In this document: positions 1-12,800 of the stretch, in pieces | Numbering within the stretch: the first letter of the stretch is position 1 | Layout of the letters: each line of letters begins with the position of its first letter | Assembly: GCF_016545825.1 (NCBI RefSeq) | Contig: NC_052619.1 | Span: 10,989,501-11,053,500, forward strand | Source: Eucalyptus grandis | Taxonomy: Eukaryota > Streptophyta > Magnoliopsida > Myrtales > Myrtaceae | Length of the DNA: 64,000 nucleotides | Direction of reading: 5' to 3' | Notes under the pieces: generated by a model | The model's input: the letters and a program-made list of their open reading frames with translations, nothing else | Databases searched by the model: none | Told to the model about the DNA's origin: nothing | Made by a program: the position numbers and the translations under genes

Positions 1-1343
1 ACAGCCTCCCAGAGTCTTGGCCAATCATCCTTCAACAAGAGCACAAGCTGCTCAAACATTATATCTCATCTTGAATATTCTGCTTCGTCACGTCAGGTCT
101 TGCCCTGTTTTAGTGAGGACGATCCCTTTAAGACTTCTATCTATGGTGACATTAAGATTCTGGGACCCAATTGCTGAAGCTGATACTTCTCCTTAAGTCA
201 GTCCAATCGAGTCTTCCAAATGAAAAGAACAAAAGTAGGATTGAAGGTCAAAGAGATAATCTCCATCAAGCACTTATCTGCCTTAAGGATATGTTAATGA
301 TTTATTTGCAGGGCCCTCATTTTGCCCAGCTGCTTGAAGATTTGGTGTCAGTCTGCATAACTGAGTACGGTTTTGATGGTGAAAATACAACCCATGTGAT
401 TAATGATCCAAAATAAAGAACATTGAGATATTCGTCGTGAAGATCCTGAAGCCTCTGTTATCCGAGCTTCTTGCAATTTCATCCTTTCGTGAGGCTGAGG
501 TAAAAGCAAATTTTCTCTTTCATAAGTCTTTTGCTGATTTCATGTGCTGTTTTCTAAGCTATGGCAGTATGTTCTTTTCAGGTCCTTGGTGATATTATGT
601 TGATGATTACTAACAAGTTGCCCTGCCAACTGAGAAACTCTCATGAATCCTGGGCTACACAGATCTGCAAAAGCAATGGAATCAAATATTCCAAGTTGTT
701 AGGAGTCTGGTATTACTAGCCTTTCAACTAAGCTCGCCTCCTGATGATTCGATCTTTGCTCAAGATGTTGCTATAGAGTTGTGCAAAGTTACAGGGTCAG
801 CAATTGATGGTCCGTGGAGATTTCTGAATTATATCCTGTTGTCGACAAATACACCAGCATTGCAGTAATCATTTGCATTCTGCAATCAGTTGAAGCAGTC
901 ATATGCGATGTGGATTGGGCCATTAGAAAACTGAAGGAACTTTCTCTCTCCTCTCAAATTAGAAATAAAACGATTGAAGGAGAACTTGCTCTTGATGTTA
1001 AATTGGTACTGGAGGACAATATGTTCTCTATGTCTGAAGCTGTAGTGAGAGTACTATCATCATTTGCTTTGAGATGACCTTGAAGGTTGAAGGGTAAGAT
1101 TGCACTTCATCAAATTTTATTTTTTCGGGGGTGGGGGGTGAAAGTTGTACCAAGTTATTTTGTTTAACTTTGTTTTTGTTGTGATAAATGTGTGCAAACC
1201 CTCAAGCAAATCATTTACTCATAATGGTTACAAGATTGTGGAAGCAATTGGCTCAAATAACAAAACTTCATATTGCCCCTAGAAGATCCAAGCAACTTCT
1301 GCCAAGCACTAGATTTCAAAAACTTGTTGAATTAACTTGCAAG
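1..1343 (+). pseudogene. FANCI: FANCI (Fanconi anemia group I) 3' half, part 1
   Basis: FANCI pairs with FANCD2 in the nucleus to handle interstrand crosslinks. The window opens inside the gene. Coding blocks that read as plant FANCI C-terminal half lie at about 1-169, 171-413, 416-500, 583-815, 820-1077 and 1197-1343. They include the stretches EDDPFKTSIYGDIKILGPN, FVVKILKPLLSELL, LGDIMLMITNKLPC, DVDWAIRKLKEL and QKLVELTCK. Introns with gt...ag borders remain (for example after 500), so this is not a retrocopy. Reading frame changes are needed near 169, 415, 690-715, 825 and 1066, and the acceptor before 1197 reads gcaa rather than gcag. The last exon stops being FANCI at 1343, exactly where an LTR element begins, and resumes at 6264. 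The assignment is from remembered family sequence; the pseudogene call is inferred from frame breaks plus the insertion. Confidence 0.8.
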
Positions 1344-1490
1344 TGACACAGTCCATAATTCTCTCATGCCCGTGAACCCATGGGAGTGAAGCTTGGGGTT
1401 ATCAAGTGAAGAGCAAGGGTGCAGAAAGGATGAACACAAGCTGGTCCGTAAAAGTGTTGTCGGGACGGTTGGTGCTAAGAGTTATAAGAT

Positions 1491-4400
1491 TGTGGCACCC
1501 TCGGCGGCCCCGATCCATTAGGGTCGCCACAGTTCGCTTACCTTTCACTTTCCTTATTAACATGTTACTCCAATACCATTTCAATTGCAGCAAGTCCATG
1601 CAGCATAGGAGGTTTACACTTCTTCTTTTTTTTATAGGTCCCTTGCGCAATTCATATACGGAAGCACATCCAACAAACTCCCTTCCCTATATTCAGAAAA
1701 CGATGCACACCTACTAAACATCTTATATAAGTTAAAGCCGAACACGTTTATTTGCATAAAGCATATGGACATCTTTAGTCAGTACATCAAAATGCCGTAG
1801 TCTTCTATACTCGGCTACACTTCAAAGGATGACCGACATCTTCTCCAATCGAATACTTAAAGTCCATTGATCGGTATCGGCGTCCAAAAGTTTTATCCCT
1901 TTGCTATCCTCCTCCTTAGAATGTTATCTTTTCTAGTCGAAATGTTATTCCCCAAAATGGGTGTACAACCACTCAACAGAAAGGAATCCAATAACCACCC
2001 AATGCATCATACAAGTCATACATGCATCTCAGGCATTACTTACCTTGAAGCCAGGCGTATACTATCATGCATCATCACCACAATCATAACACATACATGT
2101 GTATCATCATGTCATACTCATATCATCGTCATCATGACATTATTATATCACACACATGTCATCATCATCATGACATCATCATATCACACATGTCATCATC
2201 ATCATGACATCATCATATCACACATGTCATCATCATCATGACTTCATCATATCACACATGTCATCATCATCATGACATCATCATATCACAACATATATGC
2301 ATGTCATCATGCCACATCATATATCATCATCATCATATCACATCACACATCATCATCATCATGCATATCATCATGCCATGGGTGATCATCACCATATCAC
2401 ATCATACATCATCATCATCATGCATGTCATCATGCCATGGGTGATCATCATCATCATATCACATCATACATCATCATCATCATGCATATCATCATGCCAT
2501 GGGTGATCATCATCATGCATATCATCATGCCATGGGTGATCATCATCATATCATATCATGCATGGTTCAATTTCCACTTTTAACTTTCAATTTGATCACC
2601 ACATCACCCTTCCTCGGATCATTAATTTCATCTCATATTTTACACTCGCATCCCATGCGAAAACCTCCGGCATTCAGCCATTCCGGGACAGGGCATCTGC
2701 CCCCACATTACGGGCATCTCGCATCTCAGCGACATCACGAGGCATTCCCCTCGGGCAAAGACCTCCGACGGGGCTTCCGACATTTACACTCCCTGGCCGG
2801 GCATCCCGCACCCTGCGGCATTGCGAGGCATTCCTTTCGAGCAAAGACCTCCAACAAGACTTTAATTATGTACCGACATACCACCGGGCCTCCCACGGAA
2901 TTACGTACCGTATACCACCGGGCATCCTGACACTCCCGAGGCCATCCGGCAATGTGTCTCTATACATTCGGGCATTACCATCCGCCACAACAATCTCCTC
3001 ATTTAACATTATTCATGTTCACCAATTTCGGTCTCAATTTAGCATGGCATAAGATGCAATGGCAACCAAAAATCATGTTCAACATTGAATTCACACCTGC
3101 ATTTCAATTCATTGTCATGCATACATCAAGACCTCATCATACATGCAACATGGTACAATCATTCATGAAATATAATTTATGGAATTTATGCCAATTAAAA
3201 TAATCCATTTATCATGCCCTTTTACGTTTATTTAAATTCCAGCTTATGCCACTTTCAAAGATATTAAATTTAAATATCTATATGATTCTCAAAAATCATA
3301 AAATTTAGGGCAAGTGATAAACAAGACAATAGGATAATGATTTCATGCAAAATACACGGCCAATGAGAAATCCACACAAATCCATAATTCACACAAAACA
3401 GCATATAATTTTCGGATGAAATCAGAATGCACAGTTTCCGAAACAATTTGATTAAAATATCCATACGACCTCCAAAAATTACTAAATTTTACCAAGTTAT
3501 AGCCAGGACACTAAAGTACATTTTTTATGAAGACTTCAAGTCAAATTTTTTATATTAATTTCTACAGTCTCACGAAGCTTCTGAATCTAACACCGAATCG
3601 TCCAGTGCATGCTTCTCCGAAATACTGAGTCTTCACCTACCTATTCTTATTATTTTCCTCTGAAATTTGGATATGTTTTACTTCAAGATGTTCTCTACAA
3701 GTTTCATGAAGAGATCCAAGTCAAATTTCCAAAGAAAAGTCACCATATGGGTCCATGAAGTCTCGGGTGTCAGTACCACGTCTCCAGTCTTCAAGAATAA
3801 GTCGATTTCCTAGGCTATACTTGTTCATTTTACTTCAAATTTGAGTATGTTGTATTTTAAGATGTTACCTACAACTTTAATGAATAAATAGAAGAGATAT
3901 TCTTAGTTCAAATCAACATGCAACCACAAATCCACCGAAAGGTCAGTGAAATCGTTCCAGATCTGGTGTCTCCGTAGGATGAGAGTTTAACCCCTTAAAT
4001 CTCCATAATTTTCCACCAAATTTTATTATGTTGTATTTTAAGATGTTAGCTACAACTTTTATGAAGAAATAGAAGCCAAAATCGGACTCTAAACATGCAT
4101 GCAAGCTCACACAACATTCTGACTCAAACTGTTCAAGCGAAAACAGCAACACCACTCAAGAACAAGCCATCCAAGCTTCGGTTTTTCTCTCCTAATCACC
4201 CAAAATTCGACATACATGTAACACACACACACGTGCAAGAGCAGCTAGAGGACTCCAACTTGCCTCTAGACCGAACGGACGACGGCACACGGCGGCAAGC
4301 ACGGCGGACGGACGGCGACTCCTCCTCTTCCTCTCGGCTTCTCCTCTCTCGGCCCTCTCTCCCTCTCTCTCGCACGGTACCTCTCTCCCTTGGGCGAATG

Positions 4401-4997
4401 GCTAACCGGCCATTCTCTCTCCTCTCTTCCCTTTTTATCTCCCCCAAACCCCATCATTTGCAATCATGAGATTGCCTCACCAATGGCCAATGCATGCCAT
4501 CTTCCTTTGTGCCACTTCTCACCACACATGCAAGATGGGCTTTGAACTTGGGCTTGGGCTTGGGCTTGGGCCTTCCTCTTGGGCCTCCTTTGTGGCCGAC
4601 GGCCACACCTCCTTGGGCCTCAATGGGCCGGTCGACAGCCCCACCGTGGGCTCCTATTGGGCCGACTAGCTTGGCCCACTAAAGCTTAGGCCAATGGGCC
4701 TAAGGCCCATCCTAATAAAATTTAAATTTTCCCCATTTCATAATTTCTTCTATAAATTTTAAATTTTAAATTCCACATGGCCAAAGTCTTGTGACATTTT
4801 ATTTAATTCATAAGGTGCATGGCCAAGCATAGATTATCATTATTAATCTATCAAATTTAAAATCTCATGAACATAAGCACAAATCACCTAATCTTAAAAA
4901 GACTAATGGCTAAAGCATTAAACCATAGGTAATCTCATTACCTAATTAGAGGCTTTAACACACCTTATAACTTGACTTTGAATTTTGGGATGCCACA
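1491..4997. mobile_element. 3.5-kb solo LTR nested in the left LTR
   Basis: The block starts TGTGGCA and ends TGCCACA, a perfect 7-base inverted terminal match with canonical TG...CA ends. It is bounded by the 5-base direct repeat AAGAT (1486-1490 and 4998-5002). Removing it rejoins the left LTR of the surrounding element. There is no internal pair of LTRs and no gag-pol-like reading frame, so a solo LTR of a long-LTR family (Gypsy type is the usual source) is the simplest reading. It contains minisatellites at 2151-2560, a GC-rich stretch near 4260-4400 and repeated GGCTTGGGCTTGG near 4550-4570. A large non-autonomous element without separate LTRs is the alternative. Confidence 0.8.
2151..2560. 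repeat. ATC-rich minisatellites inside the 3.5-kb LTR
   Basis: First block (about 2151-2290): a unit of about 34 bp containing CACACATGTCATCATCATCA, roughly four times. Second block (about 2335-2560): a unit of about 60 bp containing CATCATGCCATGGGTGATCA, about 3.5 times. Open frames here translate to His/Ser-rich strings only because the repeat is CAT/ATC; there is no sign of a real protein. Confidence 0.85.
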
Positions 4998-5820
4998 AAG
5001 ATAGAAGGATAATATTACTTAGGAGCTTTAAAGCGGGATCAGCCTCCCGTGCACAAATTGGTCGGGAGTTGATGTCGCTTTCCTAATGAGGCTATGGTAG
5101 GCCAAAGCCGATTGTTGAGTCTAAAGAGGGGTCTCGCTCGATGGACTAGATGCACGAGACAAGCTAGACGTGGTACGATCTCATACGAAAAGAGCTATTC
5201 GTCGTATTGTTCATTGGAACAACCATAGAAAGAAGGCTGGCTTGGTGAATTCCGTTCGCCAGTACGCACGGGTTAATTCGCGGCCAAGGAAATTATCGAC
5301 CTATGACAAATGGTATCGAACGGGGATCTCTCCGGTAGGTGGGTGATTTTGGGAAAAGCATGTGGTTTTCCCAGTCCTATGAGGGCAAAGAGATTGCGAG
5401 GCCAAAGGGGCTCGGATAACGTGCGGCTCTTGTCTAGCTTCGAGATGGCAATGGGGGCATAGGAAGGAATTGAATTACTGTTGGGAATAACGTCCTGGAT
5501 CAATGGGCAAGAAAAGGTCTACGATCACGTTTCCACCAAGAGGATCATCTGTTGGCTTGAAATCGGGAGGAGCTTAGTAGGCGAAAAAGTGCTGCCATAG
5601 GGGTGTAGTTGGCTAGAGGTGCCACACTTGTCGGGGAGTACAAGTGATTGGAGATTCGCGAACAGCTTTGATTGGGAGAAGGAAGCAATGGAGTGCTGTG
5701 ACTTATTCTGTTTGACAAGCGTTGCCATCTACGTAATTCCCAAGAAGGCCTTGAAGGTTGGAAACGAGGGAAGCGACAATACAGCCCGCAACGAGGGCGT
5801 TGCAGAATGGATGGGGAGTT

Positions 5821-6263
5821 TGACACGGTCCGTGATTCTCTGTACCCGCGAATCCTTGAGAGTGAAGTTTGAGGTTATCGAGTGAAGACCGAGGGCAGAG
5901 AAGGATTAACACAACTGGCCACGGGAGTATCATTAGGACGTTGGCGTTAAGAGTTTTAGGATAGAAAGATAATATTACTTATGAGCTCAGGGCGAAGTTG
6001 GCCTCCCGTGCACAAACGGTCAGGTTAATGCCATTCTCCTTATGAGGCTATGGTAAGCCGAAACCAAATGCTTTTAGGGCTGCTGTCTCGCTCAATGGAT
6101 TAGACTTTGAGCCAAGCTGGGTATGATACAATCTCATATAAAAAGAAATATTTGTCGTATTGTTCATTGGAACAACTATAAAAGGAAGGCTGGTCTGGTG
6201 AATTCCGTTCACCGGACGCCGCATAGGTTAATCTGCAGTCAAGGAAACTATCGACCCATGACA
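5821..6263 (+). repeat. right LTR of the FANCI-inserted element
   Basis: Homologous along its length to 1344-1490 joined to 5003-5308, for example in the shared phrases GCCTCCCGTGCACAAA, GTCGTATTGTTCATTGGAAC and GGTGAATTCCGTTC. The copies differ at many sites, so the insertion is old. A related block lies on the opposite strand near the right end of the window. Confidence 0.8.
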
Positions 6264-6830
6264 CAAGCATCTCACTTTTCAACTCTATAATTTTGTTGCT
6301 GAAATGCAGAAGGTGAGTACTCTATGTATTGCCACCCTATCCAGTCTCAAGCTCCAGTCATCATTTGCATTTCCTTCTCTTCTTTTTGAATGTTTTCTTT
6401 GTGTTTGAGTGATTTATGTGATGACTTAAGAGGCAGGAACAGCAAGAAAACACTAATAGAAGGAGAATTGTGGGAAAGATCAAAAGGAAAATCGCTGCAT
6501 CCCGAGCTGATCTTTCTTATAGAAGATTATGAGAAGTATTAAATCCGACTTAGCAAGGTCACTAAAGCGAATGCTGAGGCATGCTAAGCAGCACTTCCCG
6601 GAGGCCACCAGTATAGTTGGGGAAGAAGACAATCCTGACCACGAACCTGGCTGTTCTCGTTCTGCAGCACATGAAAACGAATCATGCGATGCTTCTGATG
6701 AAGATGGAGGAGAGGAAAATGCCATGTCTCCGGAGTCGGGCTCTCATTGTCTGCGGATGAATCTGTTTCTGACGAGAAAGGTAATTCTCTTCCCCTAGTC
6801 AAGAGGATGAGGAAAAATGATGAAGATTAG
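6264..6830 (+). pseudogene. FANCI: FANCI 3' end, part 2
   Basis: Right after the element the interrupted exon resumes as HLTFQLYNFVAEMQK and ends at a GTGAGT donor (6313). The next exon (about 6432-6830) reads RQEQQENTNRRRIVGKIKRK, then LIEDYEKY, IRLSKVTKAN and MLRHAK, the conserved FANCI tail. An acidic end follows and a basic VKRMRKNDED before TAG (6828-6830). A frameshift lies near 6517, an in-frame TAA at 6540-6542 replaces a Leu-type codon, and further shifts occur near 6571 and 6745. The C-terminal acidic plus basic tail matches the usual FANCI ending, so the 3' end is complete although the frame is not. Confidence 0.8.
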
Positions 6831-9795
6831 CTATGCTCTGTCAGAAATATACTGGGATAGAATGGCACATATTTGGCAGATCATTTTGTATGAAGTAGAG
6901 ATAGAGAAACAGAAGGTAAATTTATCAACTTCGCTCAAATACTATGTCAATAATTTCTTAGCACTTCAACAAGTCAATCTCGAGCTATGTTGGAGATCAA
7001 CTTTTGCTTAGTATTAATATGGAGTCTAGTTTTTCTACCATTCTCAACTTTAGGTTTTATCCATTCATTCATAGATATAGATACAGAAGATGCATACGAC
7101 GTCAATATGACCGCATAAGCCTCTATTGCAATAATTACACTTTACCACAACTGATTCAGTTCATACACAATAGAGAACATTACCATTTACTGTATTTTAG
7201 ACATCATATAATACCTAGTGGAGTAACCTGTGCTTGCACGGGTGGAATCTTTCTTTATTTGTTAAATGAGATCAAACATTAATTTTTTTAATTTGTTTGG
7301 AAATGGTTGGGTATATACACTTTTTGGCACCTTTTTCTTCAACTATTAATTCTTTACATTATGTAACTATACCATCACATGAAGGAGTGAAATTGAGTCA
7401 AGCTACTCAGTAGTAACTGGGGCTTAATTTCGTGATTACCTGAGGTCGACTAATATGATTTCTGGTCAAGTGAGCTTCTTTGAACGTCTTGTTGAGTCAA
7501 GCTCAAGCTCACTATACTTAGGTCAATAGGTTTGTGAACCTAATCAAATTTCTAGTATTCTTTTTAAAATATATGTTAGCAAAAGAAATAGACACATATA
7601 TCTTCAAAATTACATAACATAGGATGATTGGGCTTGAGTTATTTATTGCTTGATATAATAGCGCCAGGCTGAGTGCAACTATTTTTATTAGTTTAAGTTT
7701 TTATCTCAATATCTTTTGTCTATTTTTTAGGTAATACTGCTTTTTTAAAAAATTTAGCTTTTACTTCTGGTAGATTTTTGTTTAACATTTAAATTGTTGA
7801 TAATAATATAGTTAATTTATTAATTTCACACGAACTTTTTACGTGGTAGTGCTAAATTTTAGGCTTTCTTTTGAATAACCTTCTGTTTGATATCTACTTT
7901 TTCCTAATTATGTGATTAATTTATTTAACTTTCTAAAATTTAATTTCGTAAAGGATTTTTGATTTGATATTTTTAAATGAAGTGTTGTTCATTTTTCTGT
8001 TTTCCCATTTAATATTATTTTGCTCTTTTCCTCAATCGGGGTCTGGGGTTTTATTGGCCACATTTTGTAGTTGTGCCCTAGACATATTGCCAAGTGGCAA
8101 AATTGAGTGAAAAGCCCACGAACCTTCAAAATACTATTTTCTTATAGATAGATAGATAATGTCTCATGTTTCATGGTGTATGATGCAGTTTGTTATTCTT
8201 TTCTTACAAAATAAGCTAAAGTTTGTAACCTAAGAATTAAAAGAAACCATCGATGAATTTGTATCTTTGCATTAAATATTGCACCTGGACAAAAACAAAA
8301 TTATTCCTACCAAAATCTAATGTCCGGTAATCGTTAATATATACTCAGAAATTAAAAGATCTTTACTTAGTACTATTAACTCCAAATATTTTATTGATCA
8401 TAAAAATAGCCGCTATTGCATAATCAATCTGGTCTATTCAAGTGGACAATAATCCGACAGGAGAACTTGTTTCAACCTAGGATAATAACCTCATGACTTG
8501 GTCTTAGTCAAGTATTGAAGAATAGAATGTGATATGATGACATAAAATACCATATCAACAATTTGATTTTGGAAGCTTTTATATTCTTGTTGTTCGGTGC
8601 TCAATAATTGAAATTGGTAACCTTAAATTAAACGGTTGTCTCAATCTGGGCGCTTTTGTCAGCATTGTGCTTGTTAAATTGATTAAATATTTGTAGCCGA
8701 AAAGATAATTTATAACTTTTGTTATAATTTGTGTTTATTAATATTCATATAAAAATGTAATTTATAAACCGAAAGAAATTTTGCCCCAATGAGGAATGTT
8801 GTTACAACTAGGTTCAGTATTCAGTTTACTAATAAAAGGAAAGTTACATTAGTAGCAATTACCATTCACTCAGTTTACTAATATTAACATAGATTATTAA
8901 CCTATAAAGTGAAAATTAACTGCAAATTAAATTATTTACTATAGGGTAAATTACTTCCTCTTAGGTTATGTTACTACTTTGAAGATAAGTTTCTCTTATA
9001 TGATATAGACAACTACTTGTAATTGTCGCAATGTCAATTACACCTATAATTAGTAATTTGCGTTTATGAACAAAAATTCACCAAGGAGTAATTAACCGAT
9101 ACCATAGTAAATTACATTAAAGGTTCTCTTCCAACCAACTGACATTATTTACAATCTCACTCCTATCAAGAATTACTACATCTACCAACATGTGAAGATA
9201 TTTAGAAGATTCTTGAAGCTTCAAGAAGGCTAAGGAACGTACCTCAAGCTAAGTTAGTCCACGTAAGATACCAACTCATTGAGATAGTGGCCTACGTGTT
9301 TGTGTCCAAGTGGTGATGATGTATCATGAATGGAACCTCTTCATGATTGTCCACGGATTACCCGCAATTCGGTCAAATGTGCTCATCTATGAGATATGCT
9401 ATTGACATTACCATCTAAAGCATCTAGGAACAAATAATAATCTTTGGTTATTATCTAGTAGAACAACTTTGTATTCTATATTCATCGCAAAAACATTTCC
9501 TACTCTTACGATGAGTTTGAATTTAGACATATCACAAGTTTTCTCAAACTCTAATACAGGAATAACTTTAGTTCATATACATAGTTAAATTTAAAAAAAA
9601 AAATCTATGGTTTTTACAGAATCTAATAACACCAGCCATGTATCACATCACATGGAACATATATAAGAATAATAATGACGAATATGTAGTCCAAAATCCT
9701 CAAAATTCATCTCGCAACTATAAGCTGATATCAAGTAAAAAGTTCAAATTTAACGGTGACTTTGGTTTCACAAACAAATCACAAGAAAGAGCGGT
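6831..9795. other. AT-rich spacer
   Basis: No open frame with recognisable protein character on either strand. A short GC-rich phrase at about 7216-7243 (CCTAGTGGAGTAACCTG then TGCTTGCACGGGTGG) resembles the CCCGTGCxxxGCACGGG phrases common at ends of plant transposon remnants, and a related one lies near 16040. No terminal repeats could be defined. Confidence 0.5.
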
Positions 9796-9819
9796 TGTTT
9801 CTTTCCCATCGTCTTTCTC

Positions 9820-12800
9820 TAGGGATGGAGATAGAGAGATTTCACGTTCTTTTTTCTTTCCCATTTGCCACGTTGTTCTTCCTTTTCTTCTTTTTGATTT
9901 CTTGCGATTCTTCCGCTTGGAACTTGCTCAACTTCAACGGCAGAACTCCTGTTCATCACAGAGAAGGAAATCCCAAATTTAGAGAAGGTGCATCGAGTAC
10001 ATTTTTTTCTCGTCATAAGGATTGTTTAACCACCTTCATGAGTGTCGATCCAACCAACCGGTGCTTGACAAGAGAATTAATACAAATCCGTTCATAAAAG
10101 CAAGCAGAAAGGTCATTGCTCAACAATTATTCTTTGGGCATGCACACTTAACTATCTGCATTGAGAAGCCATAACAATTACAGTTCCAAGATCCTTTCTA
10201 TTTCTTTTCCAAAAAACCTAGAAGAGGCCAAGGGTAAATATGTCTGAGCAATGACCATTTTAAAATGTATCAATTGTGTTCGAAGCGGTGTTTATAAAGA
10301 CTCAAGGGTCTTTTCAGACATATTACTCAAAAAGAAAAATTATGAACTTTTCCTGAGGGCTTTAAAAGCAAAATCATATTATGAGAATGCTAGTAGAGTC
10401 TTTCAAAATATAAATATGTGCGGAGTCATTGCTAGTAGAGTCCTACAAACGGACGTTTTTCATTATTTCAAGTGGAGTCCAAACTCTGGTTGCTACATCA
10501 CGTCTGAGATTACACCTAGGACACCCAGCTACATGATCAATGCATTCAACCAAATACCATTATATATATGTGAGTTTGGATTATGAAAAGCCAATAAGAA
10601 CATGAAAACATAAAGCTACTCACTTCTGAGTTGGATCGTCGGCTTTTGGTTCTTTATCTTCCTGACATGCTTGATTTTGCATCTCTTCCTCCATGAACTG
10701 CAATTTCCTCTTTATTTTATTTGCAGAGCTGATTCCAATGTAACAAAATGTTAGATCAAATCATATGCTTCCTTGTCTATAGAAGGCCTTTTACTTTTGT
10801 TGAATAACTAAAACAAAAGTTTCATGTCTCACTATAGTCAAGAGTCCAGTCCTTAACTACTTATCTATGGTTTTTGAGACGGTACATGACCTTTCAAACT
10901 GAAGTGGGTGTCAAGCTGAAGCATTTCCAGCATATAAATGACTTCCCTTATTGTGAAAAAAGTAAAATAGGTAACATATTGTTAAGTCTCAAATTCAGTC
11001 AATTACCTTCCAGGTTTGCCGTCAACAGCAGGAGACAAACTTTCAGAACATTTCACGGCAGTGTTTCCATCTTGCTTTTGCTTCTTCCTGGCAACATCTA
11101 GCGGTGTGTCCATGACTACATCTGGGATCTGAGTCTCCGAGTCCTTCGCAGAAGACATTTTCTTAAGTAGAGAAGATACGAAGAAATCTTCACCATCAGG
11201 TTCTGACGACCGGGCTCCAGGATTCTGATGGGGCAAGCTATTGTCCTTCCTTTTCTTTTTTTTGGACTTCTTGCAATTCTCTCTACTTAGAGCTTGCTTA
11301 ATTTCAACAGCAGATCTCCTATTCATCACAGATAAGAAAATCCCTGGTAAAGTTCTATTTTCCTTGTTATGAGGATCGTTTAATCACTTTCATTACTGTC
11401 TAGGCAACTGACCAGTGCTTGCCATGAGACTTCGTTTGCAAATGCAAGTAGAAAGGTCATCGGTCCACATTTACTATTGAAGTATTCATGCTTAGCTATC
11501 TGCACTAACAAGCCATAACAATAAGAGTTTTGCTCAGGCATCAAGCACAATCATTTTGAAAATTTTCTACTTCAATCTTTCATCATATACATATGTGTGG
11601 GGTCACTGAAATTAATAAAAGGTAGGAAGTGGGGGACCTACAAATGGAGGTCTTTCATTTTCAAGATGGGTCAAACTTTTGTTGCTACATCATGTCAAAG
11701 ATTACATGTGGAATGAACCCTAGGACACCCAGCTATAGGATCAATGCTTTCAACCAAGCATCGTTATATATGTGAGTGTGGATAATGAGAGGTCAACAAG
11801 AACGTGAGGACATAAAGGTACTCACTCCTTACTCGGATCCTCAGCTTTTGGTTCCTTATCTTCCTGCCATGCTTGATTCTGCATCTCTCCCTCCACAATA
11901 CGCAATTTACTCTTCATTTTCATTGCAGTGCTGGTTCCAATGTATCAACGTGTTAGATGAAATCATGTGCATCCATGTGTATCTGATTTTATAATATTTA
12001 TAGGCAGGCCTTCTGCTTTAGATGAGTAACTAAAACATAAGTTCCTGTCTCACAATAGTCAAGAGTCCATTCCTTAACCACTTATCTTCAGTTGGACATT
12101 ACACAAGCTATTCAAGTTGAGATAAGTGCGAAGACGAAGCATTTCCAGCAAATCAATGAATTCTCTTATCGTGGAAAAAGTAAAATAAGTAACAAATTGT
12201 TAAGTCTCTAATTTAATAAATTACCTTCCAGGTTCAATGCCAACAACAGGAGGCAAAGGTTCAGATGATTTCATGGTGGTGCTTCCATCTTGCTTTCCCT
12301 TCTTCTTGACAACATCTAAAGGAGATTCAATGACTACAACTGGGACATTTATTTCTGAGTCCTTCGCATAAGACTTTTTCTTAAGTAGAGAGGATACAAA
12401 GAAATCTTCCTCATCGGATTCTAACAACAGGCCCTCAGAATTCTGCAAGCTATTGACCTTATTAGATTCACTTTTTCATGCTTTTTCCTAAGTCGTCGAC
12501 GACGGTCTTTTCCCTTTCTTCCTTTCTTGTGGTTTGGTTTCTCCTCCTCTGCTGTTAAAAATTCACATTGCAAACACGCCATATAAACTTTCTCCTAAAT
12601 TGAAGATGCAAAACTGAGCATAATGAGAGCAACCAACATATCTGTACTTGTCCATGTAATGCCATCATACGAATATAAGAAGGAAAATCAACTTGAAATT
12701 TCAAAATAAAGAATGCTAACAACTATAAAATAAAATCTGGCATGGTGCGAGATCCTACAACATTAATGAATTCATAAGAAACAGAATAATAATACAATAT

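Larger units (their letters stand above)
1344..6263 (+). mobile_element. small non-coding LTR element (TRIM-like) in a FANCI exon
   Basis: Two similar terminal blocks flank a short non-coding middle. The left LTR is 1344-1490 plus 5003-5308 (interrupted by a later insertion). The right LTR is 5821-6263, about 443 bp. Both start TGACAC and end ATGACA. A primer-binding-site-like sequence beginning TGGTATCGAACGGGG follows at 5311, two bases past the left LTR, and a purine-rich tract with GGATGGGGAG lies just before 5821. The flanking bases CAAG (1340-1343 and 6264-6267) look like a 4-base target duplication. Without the nested insertion the element is about 1.4 kb with roughly 510 bp internal and no gag-pol, the size and layout of a terminal-repeat retrotransposon in miniature. 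The tRNA match of the PBS is imperfect after TGGTATC. Confidence 0.75.

Noticed and set aside
2151..2560. Possible CRISPR array
   Set aside because: Units are adjacent without unique spacers and lie in a plant LTR; ordinary minisatellite.
1867..2930. His/Ser-rich open frames in the long LTR
   Set aside because: They arise from CAT/ATC minisatellites in three frames at once and carry no domain; not genes.
5311..5330. Possible tRNA gene 3' end
   Set aside because: Only a short TGG-initial match next to an LTR; fits a primer-binding site, and no cloverleaf is seen.
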